Assembly: GCF_014189535.1 (NCBI RefSeq)
Contig: NZ_CP050307.1
Location: forward strand, 434,001-498,000
Reading direction: 5' to 3'
DNA from: Rhizobium lusitanum
GTDB lineage: Bacteria > Pseudomonadota > Alphaproteobacteria > Rhizobiales > Rhizobiaceae
Length of the DNA: 64,000 bases
A model generated the notes under the pieces. It worked only from the letters and a program-made list of their open reading frames with translations, ran no database searches and was not told the origin of the DNA. The stretch's first letter is position 1; each line of letters begins with the position of its first letter. The position numbers and the translations under genes were made by a program. Below are positions 35,519 to 44,759 of the stretch, in pieces.

Positions 35519-36985
35519 ATGAGTTTCAAAATCGCTATTATCGGTGCCGGCAGCGTCGGCTTCACGAAAAAGCTGTTCACCGACATTCTTTGCGTGCCGG
35601 AGTTCCAGGACGTCGAATTCGCGCTGACCGATGTCAGCGAACATAATCTTACGATGATCAAGGCGATCCTCGACCGCATCGTCGAGGCGAACAAGCTGCC
35701 AACACGGGTGACGGCCACCACCGAGCGCCGCGAGGCGATCTCCGGCGCGCGCTACGTTATCAGCTGCGTGCGCGTCGGCGGGCTGGAAGCCTATGCCGAA
35801 GACATTCGCATTCCCCTGAAATACGGTATCGACCAATGCGTCGGCGATACGATCTGCGCCGGCGGCATTCTCTACGGTCAGCGCAACATTCCGGTCATTC
35901 TTGATTTCTGCAAGGATATCCGAGAAGTCGCCGAGCCCGGCGCGAAGTTCCTGAACTATGCCAACCCGATGGCGATGAACACCTGGGCGGCGATCGAATA
36001 CGGCAAGGTCGATACGATTGGCCTCTGCCACGGCGTCCAGCATGGTGCCGAACAGATCGCCGAGGTTCTCGGCGCCAAGAACAAGGCGGAGCTCGACTAT
36101 ATCTGCTCGGGCATCAATCATCAGACCTGGTTCACCGATCTCCGCCTGAATGGCCGCAAGATCGGCAAGGATGAGCTGATCGCCGCTTTCGAGGCGCATC
36201 CGGTCTTCTCGCAGCAAGAGAAGCTGCGTATCGATGTGCTGAAGCGCTTCGGCGTCTATTCCACCGAAAGCAATGGCCATCTCTCGGAATATCTGCCCTG
36301 GTATCGCAAGCGGCCGGACGAGATCAACAAGTGGATCGACATGTCCGACTGGATCCATGGCGAGACGGGCGGCTATCTCCGCCATTCCACCGAGACCCGC
36401 AACTGGTTCGAGACGGAGTTCCAGCAGATCCTCGACAGCGCCTCGCAGCCCATCGATGCTAACAGGCGCTCGAACGAACATGCGAGCCATATTCTCGAGG
36501 CATTGGAAACCAATCGCGTCTATCGCGGTCATTTCAACGTCAAGAACAACGGCGTCATCACCAATCTGCCGGCTGACGCCATTATCGAATCGCCCGGCTT
36601 CGTCGATCGCTTCGGCATCAACATGGTGGCGGGCATCACGCTGCCGGAAGCCTGTGCCGCCACCTGCATTTCCTCGATCAACGTCCAGCGCATGTCGGTC
36701 CATGCCGCCGTCAGCGGCGACCTCGACCTGCTGAAGCTCGCGGTTCTGCATGATCCGCTGGTCGGTGCCATCTCGACCCCGGAAGAAGTTTGGCAGATGG
36801 TTGACGAAATGGTCGTCGCGCAAGCACGCTGGCTGCCGCAATATGCGCATGCCGTCGAGGGCGCCAAGGATCGCCTGTCGCGGGCTAAGGTGAAAACCCG
36901 TGACTGGAAGGGCGCGGCCAGCCGCAACGTCCGCTCGATCGAGGAATTGAGAGTGGAGAAGGCGGCGATGAAGCAGGCCGGCTAA
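35519..36985 (+). CDS. agaL1: GH4 alpha-galactosidase (AgaL1-like)
   Basis: A 488-residue family 4 glycosidase, an NAD- and metal-dependent enzyme. Rossmann loop IAIIGAGSVGFTKKLF is at the N terminus; the metal ligands are Cys170 in GLCHGVQHG and His201 in CSGINHQTWF; NYANPMAMNTW is conserved. It hydrolyses melibiose/raffinose-type sugars in the cytoplasm after uptake. The ATG at 35519 follows GGTGAGG, and the longer frame from 35447 is rejected. First gene of the agp operon. Confidence 0.9.
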   Translation: MSFKIAIIGAGSVGFTKKLFTDILCVPEFQDVEFALTDVSEHNLTMIKAILDRIVEANKLPTRVTATTERREAISGARYVISCVRVGGLEAYAEDIRIPLKYGIDQCVGDTICAGGILYGQRNIPVILDFCKDIREVAEPGAKFLNYANPMAMNTWAAIEYGKVDTIGLCHGVQHGAEQIAEVLGAKNKAELDYICSGINHQTWFTDLRLNGRKIGKDELIAAFEAHPVFSQQEKLRIDVLKRFGVYSTESNGHLSEYLPWYRKRPDEINKWIDMSDWIHGETGGYLRHSTETRNWFETEFQQILDSASQPIDANRRSNEHASHILEALETNRVYRGHFNVKNNGVITNLPADAIIESPGFVDRFGINMVAGITLPEACAATCISSINVQRMSVHAAVSGDLDLLKLAVLHDPLVGAISTPEEVWQMVDEMVVAQARWLPQYAHAVEGAKDRLSRAKVKTRDWKGAASRNVRSIEELRVEKAAMKQAG

Positions 36986-37126
36986 CGGATTGACGTTCGG
37001 GACATATTGGCTGCGGCGGGGCTGTCAGGAGGACAGACCCCGCCGCATCCGGCCAATGGTTTCCTGCTCGATGGAGGAATGCGGTGCTCCCACGGGGATG
37101 CTCGCGATAAGGGGAGAGAGAAAACG

Positions 37127-39214
37127 ATGAGACATTTTCGACCGATCAGCATTCTAGCGGCGCTGACGATTGCCACATCGGCAATCGCCATGAGCGCCCA
37201 CGCATCCGAACCGACCGTGCCGCCGGTTCCACCGGTCTTTCCGGCTGAAGGCAAGATCAAATATGTGGCGCGCGACTCCATTCTGGAGTTCAAGGCGCTG
37301 CCGGAATATCACGAGCCCGCCTGGGTTACTGACAACTTCGTCAAGACCGGTAAGTTGCCGCCGGTCAAGGATCGCCTGCCGAAGGAGCCGCTCGTCTACA
37401 AGACCGGCAACATGCCCGATGGTATCGGCGTTTATGGCGATACGCTTCGCCACGTCATCGGTGGCCGGCCTGAAGGCTGGAACTATGGCGCTGGCCAGAC
37501 ACAAGGCTGGGGCGGCATCGATATCGCCCTGTCCGAGTGCCTGACGCGCACAGCACCGCTGTTCCAGGTCGAGGCCAAGGATACCGAGCCGCTACCGAAC
37601 CTTGCCAAGGGATGGGAATGGTCGGCGGATGGCCACAAGCTTACCATGCATTTGATCGAAGGCGCGAAATGGTCCGACGGCGTGCCATTCAATGCCGATG
37701 ACATCATGTTCTACTGGGACGACGAAGTCATCGATCCGAACGTCTCGCCGCTTGGCGGTGGTGCGTCGCCCGAAGCTTTCGGCGAAGGGACGTCGCTGAA
37801 GAAGATCGACGACTATACGGTCGAGTGGACCTTCAAGGACGCCTTCCCGAAGCAATATCTCTATACGATGGCCTATCCCAATTTCTGCCCGGGCCCGTCG
37901 CACATCCTGAAGCCGCAGCATCCGAAATATTCGAAGAACACTTACGACCAGTTCAAGAACGCTTTCCCGCCGGAATTCATGAACATACCCGTCATGGGCG
38001 CTTGGGTGCCCGTCGAGTATCGTTCCGATGACATTATCGTTCTGCGCCGCAACCCCTATTATTGGAAGGTCGACGAGAAGGGCAATCAGCTCCCTTATCT
38101 CAATGAACTGGACTACAAGCTCTCGACCTGGGCTGACCGCGACGTGCAGGCCGTTGCCGGCTCCGGCGACCTTTCCAACCTGGAGCAGCCGGAAAACTTC
38201 GTCGCCTCGCTGAAGCGCGCCGCCCAGCCGGACGCCCCCGCTCGTCTCGCCTTCGGACCGCGCCTCATCGGCTATAACCTGCAGATGAACTTCTCCGCCA
38301 ACGGCTGGGGCACTCCGGACGCACGCAGCCAGGCTGTCCGCGAGTTGAACCGCAACGAGGATTTCCGCAAGGCCGTGACCATGGCGCTCGACCGCAAGGC
38401 GATCGGCGACTCGCTGGTCAAGGGTCCGTTTACGGCGATCTATCCGGGCGGCCTGTCCTCGGGCACCAGCTTCTACGATCGCGCCTCCACCGTCTATTAT
38501 CCTTTCGACCTCGCCGGTGCGAAGGCAGAACTTGCCAAGGCCGGTCTCAAGGACACGGACGGTGATGGCTTTGTCAACTTCCCGGCAGGCGTCGCCGGTG
38601 GCAAGAATGTCGAGATCGTGCTTCTCGTCAGCAACGACTACACCACGGACAAGAGCCTTGCCGAAGGTCTCGTCAGCCAGATGGAGAAGCTCGGGCTTCG
38701 GGTAATCATCAACGCACTCGATGGGCCGAAGCGCGATGATGCCAATTATGGTGGCCGCTTCGATTGGATGGTCCGGCGCAACAGCACGGAGCTGGCCTCG
38801 GTGGTACAGAACACAGAGCAGCTTGCTCCAGTCGGTCCGCGTACCAGTTGGAACCACCGTGCGCCGGAAAGCGGCGAAGTGGACCTGATGCCCTTTGAGA
38901 AGGAAATGGTCGACGTCGTCAACAAGTTCACCGCTTCGAAGGATAGCAACGAGCGTGTGGCCCTGATGAAGCAGTACCAGAAGCTCTCGACCGGGCACCT
39001 CTACAACATCGGCCTGACGGAGTATCCCGGCGCGCTGATCATCAACAAGCGCTTCTCGAACGTTCCCCCGGGCACGCCGATCTTCATGTTCAACTGGGCA
39101 GAAGACTCCATCATCCGTGAACGCATGTGGGTCGCGGCCGACAAGCAGGGGAAATACGAGCTGTTCCCTGAACAACTGCCGGGCACACCTGGCAGCGCCG
39201 GTCCGGTCAAATGA
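37127..39214 (+). CDS. agpA: Alpha-galactoside-binding protein of ABC importer (SBP family 5, AgpA-like)
   Basis: A 695-residue periplasmic binding protein of the oligopeptide/nickel (family 5) fold with a Sec signal peptide (ISILAALTIATSAIAMSAHASE). Family landmarks are GWEWSADGHKLTMHLIEGAKWSDGVPFNADDIMFYWDD and AVTMALDRKAIGDSLVKG. At 695 residues it is longer than peptide-binding relatives (about 500-550), as for the alpha-galactoside type. In S. meliloti AgpA is required for melibiose and raffinose uptake. Placed between agaL1 and two permease genes. The ATG at 37127 is preceded by GGGGAGAGAG. Confidence 0.9.
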   Translation: MRHFRPISILAALTIATSAIAMSAHASEPTVPPVPPVFPAEGKIKYVARDSILEFKALPEYHEPAWVTDNFVKTGKLPPVKDRLPKEPLVYKTGNMPDGIGVYGDTLRHVIGGRPEGWNYGAGQTQGWGGIDIALSECLTRTAPLFQVEAKDTEPLPNLAKGWEWSADGHKLTMHLIEGAKWSDGVPFNADDIMFYWDDEVIDPNVSPLGGGASPEAFGEGTSLKKIDDYTVEWTFKDAFPKQYLYTMAYPNFCPGPSHILKPQHPKYSKNTYDQFKNAFPPEFMNIPVMGAWVPVEYRSDDIIVLRRNPYYWKVDEKGNQLPYLNELDYKLSTWADRDVQAVAGSGDLSNLEQPENFVASLKRAAQPDAPARLAFGPRLIGYNLQMNFSANGWGTPDARSQAVRELNRNEDFRKAVTMALDRKAIGDSLVKGPFTAIYPGGLSSGTSFYDRASTVYYPFDLAGAKAELAKAGLKDTDGDGFVNFPAGVAGGKNVEIVLLVSNDYTTDKSLAEGLVSQMEKLGLRVIINALDGPKRDDANYGGRFDWMVRRNSTELASVVQNTEQLAPVGPRTSWNHRAPESGEVDLMPFEKEMVDVVNKFTASKDSNERVALMKQYQKLSTGHLYNIGLTEYPGALIINKRFSNVPPGTPIFMFNWAEDSIIRERMWVAADKQGKYELFPEQLPGTPGSAGPVK

Positions 39215-39367
39215 TCATGGCGATCGGCCGATAGGCCGGCTGTCTGACAGACGTCAAGAAGTCCGGCTGCATCGCGGTGCAGCCGGACAAAGTTGAACCC
39301 AGCCGGTCCGTGCTATCCCCCAGAGGGAAAGCAGACCACCGGCGGCAATAAGAGAGCGAACCGTTCC

Positions 39368-40378
39368 ATGTTGCGATTCCTGCTCATGCGCATAGCCTCA
39401 GCCATACCGGTGCTCATGATCCTGAGCGTGGTGACTTTCGCCATCATCCAGGCACCGCCCGGCGACTATGCCGATTATATCCGCTCGCAGCTGATGAACC
39501 AGGGCGGCGCCTCCTTTGCCCAGGCCGACGCGCAGGCACAGGTTTACCGCCAGGAGCATGGGCTCGATAAGCCGATGGTCGTGCAATATTTCAACTGGAT
39601 CGGCGGTATCGTTACCAGGGGCGATTTCGGTTACAGCATGTTCTACAACAAGCCGGTCGCCGATGTCGTCGGTGAACGTCTGCCGCGGACTTTGCTGCTT
39701 GCCCTTGTTTGCCATATCCTGGCGTCCATCCTCGGCATCGGCTTCGGCATATGGGCGGCGACGCGGCAATATAGCTGGATCGATAGCCTGCTCTCCGGCA
39801 TCTCCTTTCTCGGCATGACGGTGCCGCGCTTCCTGATGGCGCTGATCATCGTTTATATCCTCGTCTTCCAGCTCAACGTCTCGGAGATCGGCAGCTTCTA
39901 TTCGCCGCAATATGGCGGCGCGCCGTGGTCCTGGGCCAAGTTCGTCGATCTCATGAAGCATGTCTGGCCGGTCGTGGCGATCGCTACCTTCGGCGGGCTC
40001 GCCTATAATATGCGCGTCATGCGCGGCAATCTGCTCGACACGCTGAATGCGCAATATGTCGAAACCGCCCGTGCCAAGGGCCTGTCTGGCGGCGCCGTCG
40101 TCATGCGGCACGCCGTGCCGAATGCGCTCCATCCGCTCGTCATGTATCAAGGCGTCGTGCTGCCTTACATGCTGACCGGCGAGATCGAGACCGCCATCAT
40201 CTTCGCGCTGCCGACAGTAGGGCCTGCGATCGTCGGCTCAATGGCGGTCGGCGATGTCTATGTCACCGCCACCTTCATGCTGGTGCTGTCGGCGACGCTG
40301 ATCGTCGGCAATATCATTGCGGATGTATTGCTTGCCCTGCTTGATCCCCGCGTGCGCCAACAGGGAGGGATCAACTGA
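39368..40378 (+). CDS. agpB: Alpha-galactoside ABC permease 1 (DppB-like, AgpB)
   Basis: A 336-residue inner-membrane permease of the DppB/OppB type: MLRFLLMRIASAIPVLMILSVVTF, LDKPMVVQYFNW, and the EAA-like loop ETARAKGLSGGAVVMRHAVPNAL. About six helices. It pairs with the next gene product to form the channel. Its stop overlaps the next ATG by one base (TGATG), showing translational coupling. Confidence 0.9.
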   Translation: MLRFLLMRIASAIPVLMILSVVTFAIIQAPPGDYADYIRSQLMNQGGASFAQADAQAQVYRQEHGLDKPMVVQYFNWIGGIVTRGDFGYSMFYNKPVADVVGERLPRTLLLALVCHILASILGIGFGIWAATRQYSWIDSLLSGISFLGMTVPRFLMALIIVYILVFQLNVSEIGSFYSPQYGGAPWSWAKFVDLMKHVWPVVAIATFGGLAYNMRVMRGNLLDTLNAQYVETARAKGLSGGAVVMRHAVPNALHPLVMYQGVVLPYMLTGEIETAIIFALPTVGPAIVGSMAVGDVYVTATFMLVLSATLIVGNIIADVLLALLDPRVRQQGGIN

Positions 40379-41505
40379 TGCTCGCCGTCAACGCATCTCC
40401 GTCACCGCTTGAAGAAAAAGTAACGTTGAAAGGCGGCAATGAGAGCTACATCGCGCTCGTCTGGCGTCGCTTGAAGCGTTCCTGGACCGGTATGAGCGGC
40501 TTGATCCTCGTCGTTCTGCTGCTCCTGATGGCGCTCTTCGCCGAGTTCGTTTCACCCGACGATCCCAAGGCGACCGATACCGGCTTCGCGCCGCCGCAGG
40601 TGATCAGCTTTCACGACAAGGACGGCAATTTCGTCTTTCAGCCGCGCGTCTATGCGCTGGCGGAGAGCGATGAGCTTGATCCCGTCACCTTCCAGCCGGT
40701 GGTCGGGCCGGACTACAACAATCCTCGTCTGCTCGGCTTCTTCGTCAAAGGAGCCCCCTACAAGCTCTTCGGCCTGATCCCGGGTGACAGACATCTCTTC
40801 GGCTCGACCGATGGCCAGCCGGTGCATTTCCTTGGCACCGACAAGTTCGGACGCGACGTTCTCTCTCGTGCTATCTACGGCTCGCGCATCTCTCTGATGA
40901 TCGCCTTGACCGTCGTCTTCATCGTCACTGTCGTCGGCACGACGGTCGGGATGGTGTCGGGATATTTCGGCGGCACCCTTGATACCTGGATCCAGCGTTT
41001 CGTCGAGCTGGTGCTCGCCTTTCCGCAATTGCCACTCTATCTGGCGCTGACCTCGCTGATCCCGGTGACGGCACCGACCAATGTCTTCCTCGCCTTCGTC
41101 GTTGTCGTCATGTCGGCGCTCGGCTGGGCGCAGATGTCGCGCGAGGTGCGCGGCAAGACTTTGGCTTTGGCGAGGATCGAATACGTCCGTGCCGCCATGG
41201 CGGTCGGGGCGACCGACCGGCGCATCATCCTGCAGCACATTTTTCCGAATGTGATGAGCCACGTCATCGTCGCGGTGACGCTGGCAATCCCGAGCGTGGT
41301 GCTGCTGGAATCTTTCCTCGGTTTCCTTGGTTTCGCGGTCAAGCCGCCGCTGATCTCCTGGGGGCTGATGTTGCAGGACACCTCCACCTATTCGGTCATT
41401 GGCTCCTATCCCTGGATCCTCTCGCCCGTCGCCTTCGTGCTCATCACCGTCTTTGCGTTCAATGCGCTCGGCGATGGTCTGCGCGATGCGATCGATCCCT
41501 ATTGA
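40378..41505 (+). CDS. agpC: Alpha-galactoside ABC permease 2 (DppC-like, AgpC)
   Basis: A 375-residue DppC-type permease. After the first helix (SGLILVVLLLLMALFAEFVSP) there is an unusually long, polar, presumably periplasmic insert of roughly 95 residues (about 60-155) before GTDKFGRDVLSRAIYGSRIS. Peptide-type DppC proteins have a much shorter loop, so the insert may be linked to oligosaccharide substrates. The cytoplasmic EAA loop is YVRAAMAVGATDRRIILQHIFPN. Confidence 0.9.
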   Translation: MLAVNASPSPLEEKVTLKGGNESYIALVWRRLKRSWTGMSGLILVVLLLLMALFAEFVSPDDPKATDTGFAPPQVISFHDKDGNFVFQPRVYALAESDELDPVTFQPVVGPDYNNPRLLGFFVKGAPYKLFGLIPGDRHLFGSTDGQPVHFLGTDKFGRDVLSRAIYGSRISLMIALTVVFIVTVVGTTVGMVSGYFGGTLDTWIQRFVELVLAFPQLPLYLALTSLIPVTAPTNVFLAFVVVVMSALGWAQMSREVRGKTLALARIEYVRAAMAVGATDRRIILQHIFPNVMSHVIVAVTLAIPSVVLLESFLGFLGFAVKPPLISWGLMLQDTSTYSVIGSYPWILSPVAFVLITVFAFNALGDGLRDAIDPY

Positions 41506-41518
41506 GAGGAAACGAACC

Positions 41519-43189
41519 ATGACCCTCACGCTCGTCAACCCTTTTGCCCCCGACACCAGGCTCGACTCCGCCGGCAAGACAGTGCCGCCCGTAATCGACG
41601 CCCGTAACGTCGCGGTCAAATTCAAGGTCGAGGACGGCATCGTCGATGCCGTCAAGGATATCTCCTTCCAGCTCTATCGTGGTGAAACCATCGCCATCGT
41701 CGGAGAATCCGGCTCGGGAAAATCGGTGACGGCTCGCACGATCATGGGGCTGCTCACCAAGCGCGCCGTGGTCTCGGAGAAATCCACCGTCAATTATGAC
41801 GGCAAGAACGTCCTGAAATTTTCCGAACGCGCCCGCCGCCAATTGCGTGGTGACCGCATCTCGATGATATTCCAGGAGCCGATGAGTTCGCTCAACCCGA
41901 TCTATACGATCGGTGGTCAGATCATCGAAGCGATCCGTGTCCACCGCAAGGTTAGCCGGCGCGAGGCGGAGAAACGGGCGCTAGACCTGCTCAAGCAGGT
42001 GCAGATCCCCGATCCGGAGGCGCGGCTGAAGCAATATCCGCACCAGCTTTCCGGCGGCCAGCGTCAGCGCGTGATGATCGCGATGGCGCTCGCCAATGAT
42101 CCGGACGTGCTGATCGCCGATGAGCCGACAACCGCACTCGACGTAACCGTGCAAGCACAGATCCTCAATCTGATCCGCAACCTGCAAACGCAGCTCGGCA
42201 TGGCGGTGATCCTAATCACTCACGATCTGACGGTCGTCCGGCAGTTCTCCGACTATGTCTATGTCATGCAGCATGGCGAGATGCGCGAGCATAATACGAC
42301 GGAGGAGCTCTTCGCCCATCCGCAGCATCCCTATACGCAGCATCTGCTCGCTTCCGAGCCGCGGGGGCAGGCGAAGCCTCTGCCGCCGGGCTGCGGCACC
42401 ATCCTCGAAGGTAAATCCGTCAAGGTCGCCTTCATGCTGCGCCACGGCGGCCTGTTCAAGCCCGACCTGCGCGAGCTTGTCGCCGTCGGTGGTCTGAGCC
42501 TGGAGCTTCGCCGCCATGAAACGCTTGGCCTTGTCGGCGAATCCGGTTCTGGAAAGACCACATTCGGACAAGCGCTGCTGCGGTTGATCGATGCCGATAG
42601 TGGCGAGATCTATTTCGATGGTCAGGCGATCCAGGGCCATTCGCGTGCCGAGATGCGGCCGTTGCGCTCGCGCATGCAGGTCGTCTTTCAGGACCCTTTC
42701 TCTTCGCTCAACCCGCGCATGACCATCGGTCAGATCATTTCCGAGGGGCTGGTGGTCAATAATATCGGCGCCAACAAGGCCGAACGGCTGGAGCGGGTGA
42801 AAGAGGCACTGGTGAGCGCCGGCATGCCTGCGAACATCCTGTCGCGCTTCCCGCATGAATTTTCTGGTGGCCAGCGCCAGCGTATCGCCATTGCGCGGGC
42901 CATAGCGCTCGAGCCGGAGTTCATTCTGCTCGACGAGCCGACCTCGGCACTCGACCTCTCCGTCCAGGCACAGATCATCGACCTTCTGCGCAAGCTGCAG
43001 GATGAGCGGGGCCTGAGCTACCTATTCATCTCGCACGACCTCAAGGTTGTCCGCGCCCTTTGCCATCGCGTCATCGTCATGCAGCATGGCAAGATCGTGG
43101 AAGAGGGGCCGGTCGAAGACGTTCTTTCCCATCCCAAGACCGCTTACACCGAACGCCTTGTTAAGGCGGCGTTCGAGGTAGCTTCCTAG
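41519..43189 (+). CDS. agpD: Alpha-galactoside ABC transporter, fused double ATPase (AgpD-like)
   Basis: A 556-residue fusion of the two OppD/OppF-like ATPases. NBD1: Walker [14 protein letters not shown], signature [15 protein letters not shown], Walker [16 protein letters not shown]2: [41 protein letters not shown]. All catalytic residues are intact. It drives the AgpABC importer. The start at 41519 lies 13 bases after the agpC stop; a longer frame reading back into agpC is rejected. Confidence 0.92.
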   Translation: MTLTLVNPFAPDTRLDSAGKTVPPVIDARNVAVKFKVEDGIVDAVKDISFQLYRGETIAIVGESGSGKSVTARTIMGLLTKRAVVSEKSTVNYDGKNVLKFSERARRQLRGDRISMIFQEPMSSLNPIYTIGGQIIEAIRVHRKVSRREAEKRALDLLKQVQIPDPEARLKQYPHQLSGGQRQRVMIAMALANDPDVLIADEPTTALDVTVQAQILNLIRNLQTQLGMAVILITHDLTVVRQFSDYVYVMQHGEMREHNTTEELFAHPQHPYTQHLLASEPRGQAKPLPPGCGTILEGKSVKVAFMLRHGGLFKPDLRELVAVGGLSLELRRHETLGLVGESGSGKTTFGQALLRLIDADSGEIYFDGQAIQGHSRAEMRPLRSRMQVVFQDPFSSLNPRMTIGQIISEGLVVNNIGANKAERLERVKEALVSAGMPANILSRFPHEFSGGQRQRIAIARAIALEPEFILLDEPTSALDLSVQAQIIDLLRKLQDERGLSYLFISHDLKVVRALCHRVIVMQHGKIVEEGPVEDVLSHPKTAYTERLVKAAFEVAS

Positions 43190-43206
43190 CATTCAGGAGA
43201 TTTTAC

Positions 43207-44577
43207 ATGACAGGCAATCCCAAGATCACCTTTATCGGCGCCGGTTCGACCGTCTTCATGAAGAATATCATCGGCGACGTTTTGCAGCGGCCGGCACTTT
43301 CGGGCGCAAGATTCGCGCTGATGGATTTGAACCCGCAGCGGCTGGAAGAAAGCGCTATCGTCGTGCGCAAGCTTGCCTCGACGCTTGGCGCATCGGCCAC
43401 GGTTGAGACCTTCACCGATCAGCGCAAGGCGCTGGACGGCGCTCATTTCGTCGTCGTCGCCTTCCAGATCGGCGGCTATGAGCCCTGCACGGTGACCGAT
43501 TTCGAAGTGCCGAAGAAATACGGCCTACGCCAGACGATTGCCGACACGCTCGGCGTTGGCGGTATCATGCGCGGTCTGCGCACCGTGCCGCATCTCTGGA
43601 AGATCTGCGAGGACATGCTCGCCGTCTGCCCCGAGGCGGTGATACTGCAATATGTCAACCCGATGGCGATCAACACCTGGGCGATCGCTGAGAAATACCC
43701 GACCATCAAGCAGGTTGGCCTCTGCCACTCAGTACAGGGCACGGCGATGGAACTGGCCCACGATCTCGACATTCCCTATGAGGAAATTCGCTATCGCTCG
43801 GCCGGTATCAACCATATGGCCTTCTACCTGAAATTCGAGCATCGCCAGCCGGATGGGTCCTACCGCGATCTCTATCCCGATCTCGTGCGTGGCTATCGCG
43901 AGGGACGCGCGCCGAAGCCCGGCTGGAATCCGCGCTGCCCGAACAAGGTGCGCTATGAGATGCTGACGCGGCTTGGCTATTTCGTCACCGAGAGCTCGGA
44001 GCATTTCGCAGAATACACGCCCTATTTCATCAAGGAAGGCCGTGAGGACCTGATCGAGAAGTTCGGCATTCCGCTCGACGAATATCCGAAGCGTTGCATC
44101 GAGCAGATCGCCCGCTGGAAGAGCCAGGCTGACGAGTATCGCAACGCCGACAAGATTGAGGTCACGCAATCAAAGGAATACGCCTCCTCGATCATCAACT
44201 CGGTCTGGACCGGCGAGCCCTCGGTGATCTATGGCAACGTCCGCAACAATGGCTGCATCACCTCGCTGCCCTATAATTGCGCCGCCGAGGTTCCCTGCCT
44301 GGTCGATGCCTCCGGTATCCAGCCGACATTCATCGGCGATCTGCCGCCGCAGCTGACCGCTTTGATGCGTACCAACATTAATGTGCAGGAATTGACGGTT
44401 CAGGCCTTGATGACTGAGAACCGTGAGCACATTTACCACGCGGCAATGATGGACCCGCATACCGCCGCCGAACTCGATCTCGACCAGATCTGGTCGCTCA
44501 CCGACGATCTCCTGGCTGCGCACGGCGACTGGTTGCCGGAATGGGCGCGCGGCGCCCGCAAGGTTCAGGCCGCCTGA
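43207..44577 (+). CDS. agaL2: GH4 alpha-galactosidase (AgaL2-like)
   Basis: A 456-residue GH4 enzyme, a shorter paralogue of agaL1. Rossmann loop ITFIGAGSTVFMKNIIGDV; metal ligands Cys173 (GLCHSVQGTA) and His203 (SAGINHMAFY); NPMAINTWA conserved. Length and sequence are nearer to MelA-type alpha-galactosidases than agaL1. AGGAG lies upstream of the ATG. It ends the agp operon, which stops at a strong terminator 33 bases later. Confidence 0.9.
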   Translation: MTGNPKITFIGAGSTVFMKNIIGDVLQRPALSGARFALMDLNPQRLEESAIVVRKLASTLGASATVETFTDQRKALDGAHFVVVAFQIGGYEPCTVTDFEVPKKYGLRQTIADTLGVGGIMRGLRTVPHLWKICEDMLAVCPEAVILQYVNPMAINTWAIAEKYPTIKQVGLCHSVQGTAMELAHDLDIPYEEIRYRSAGINHMAFYLKFEHRQPDGSYRDLYPDLVRGYREGRAPKPGWNPRCPNKVRYEMLTRLGYFVTESSEHFAEYTPYFIKEGREDLIEKFGIPLDEYPKRCIEQIARWKSQADEYRNADKIEVTQSKEYASSIINSVWTGEPSVIYGNVRNNGCITSLPYNCAAEVPCLVDASGIQPTFIGDLPPQLTALMRTNINVQELTVQALMTENREHIYHAAMMDPHTAAELDLDQIWSLTDDLLAAHGDWLPEWARGARKVQAA

Positions 44578-44609
44578 AACCACTCTCTCCCGGTTTTTGC
44601 GGCCGGAAG

Positions 44610-44645
44610 GGCCCCGCAGCATCGCTGCGGGGCCTTGCCTTTTTA
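44610..44645 (+). terminator. Intrinsic terminator of the agp operon
   Basis: Perfect 11-base stem GGCCCCGCAGC (44610-44620) / GCTGCGGGGCC (44624-44634) with a three-base loop, followed by TTGCC and a five-T run (44640-44644). Confidence 0.9.
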
Positions 44646-44759
44646 GCCTTTGCGAAGAAGATGAAAATCCAAAAGCCTCTATTTTCCAAGCCACTATCGA
44701 ATGGAAAAGCCGATCGGACTGCGCTAGAAACGGAGCGGAGTTTGGGAGAGATCAAAGAC

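Noticed and set aside
35453..36850. 465-codon minus-strand frame over agaL1
   Set aside because: Antisense shadow; the plus strand encodes an intact GH4 enzyme.
37592..39175. 527-codon minus-strand frame over agpA
   Set aside because: Antisense shadow of the binding protein; no recognisable content.
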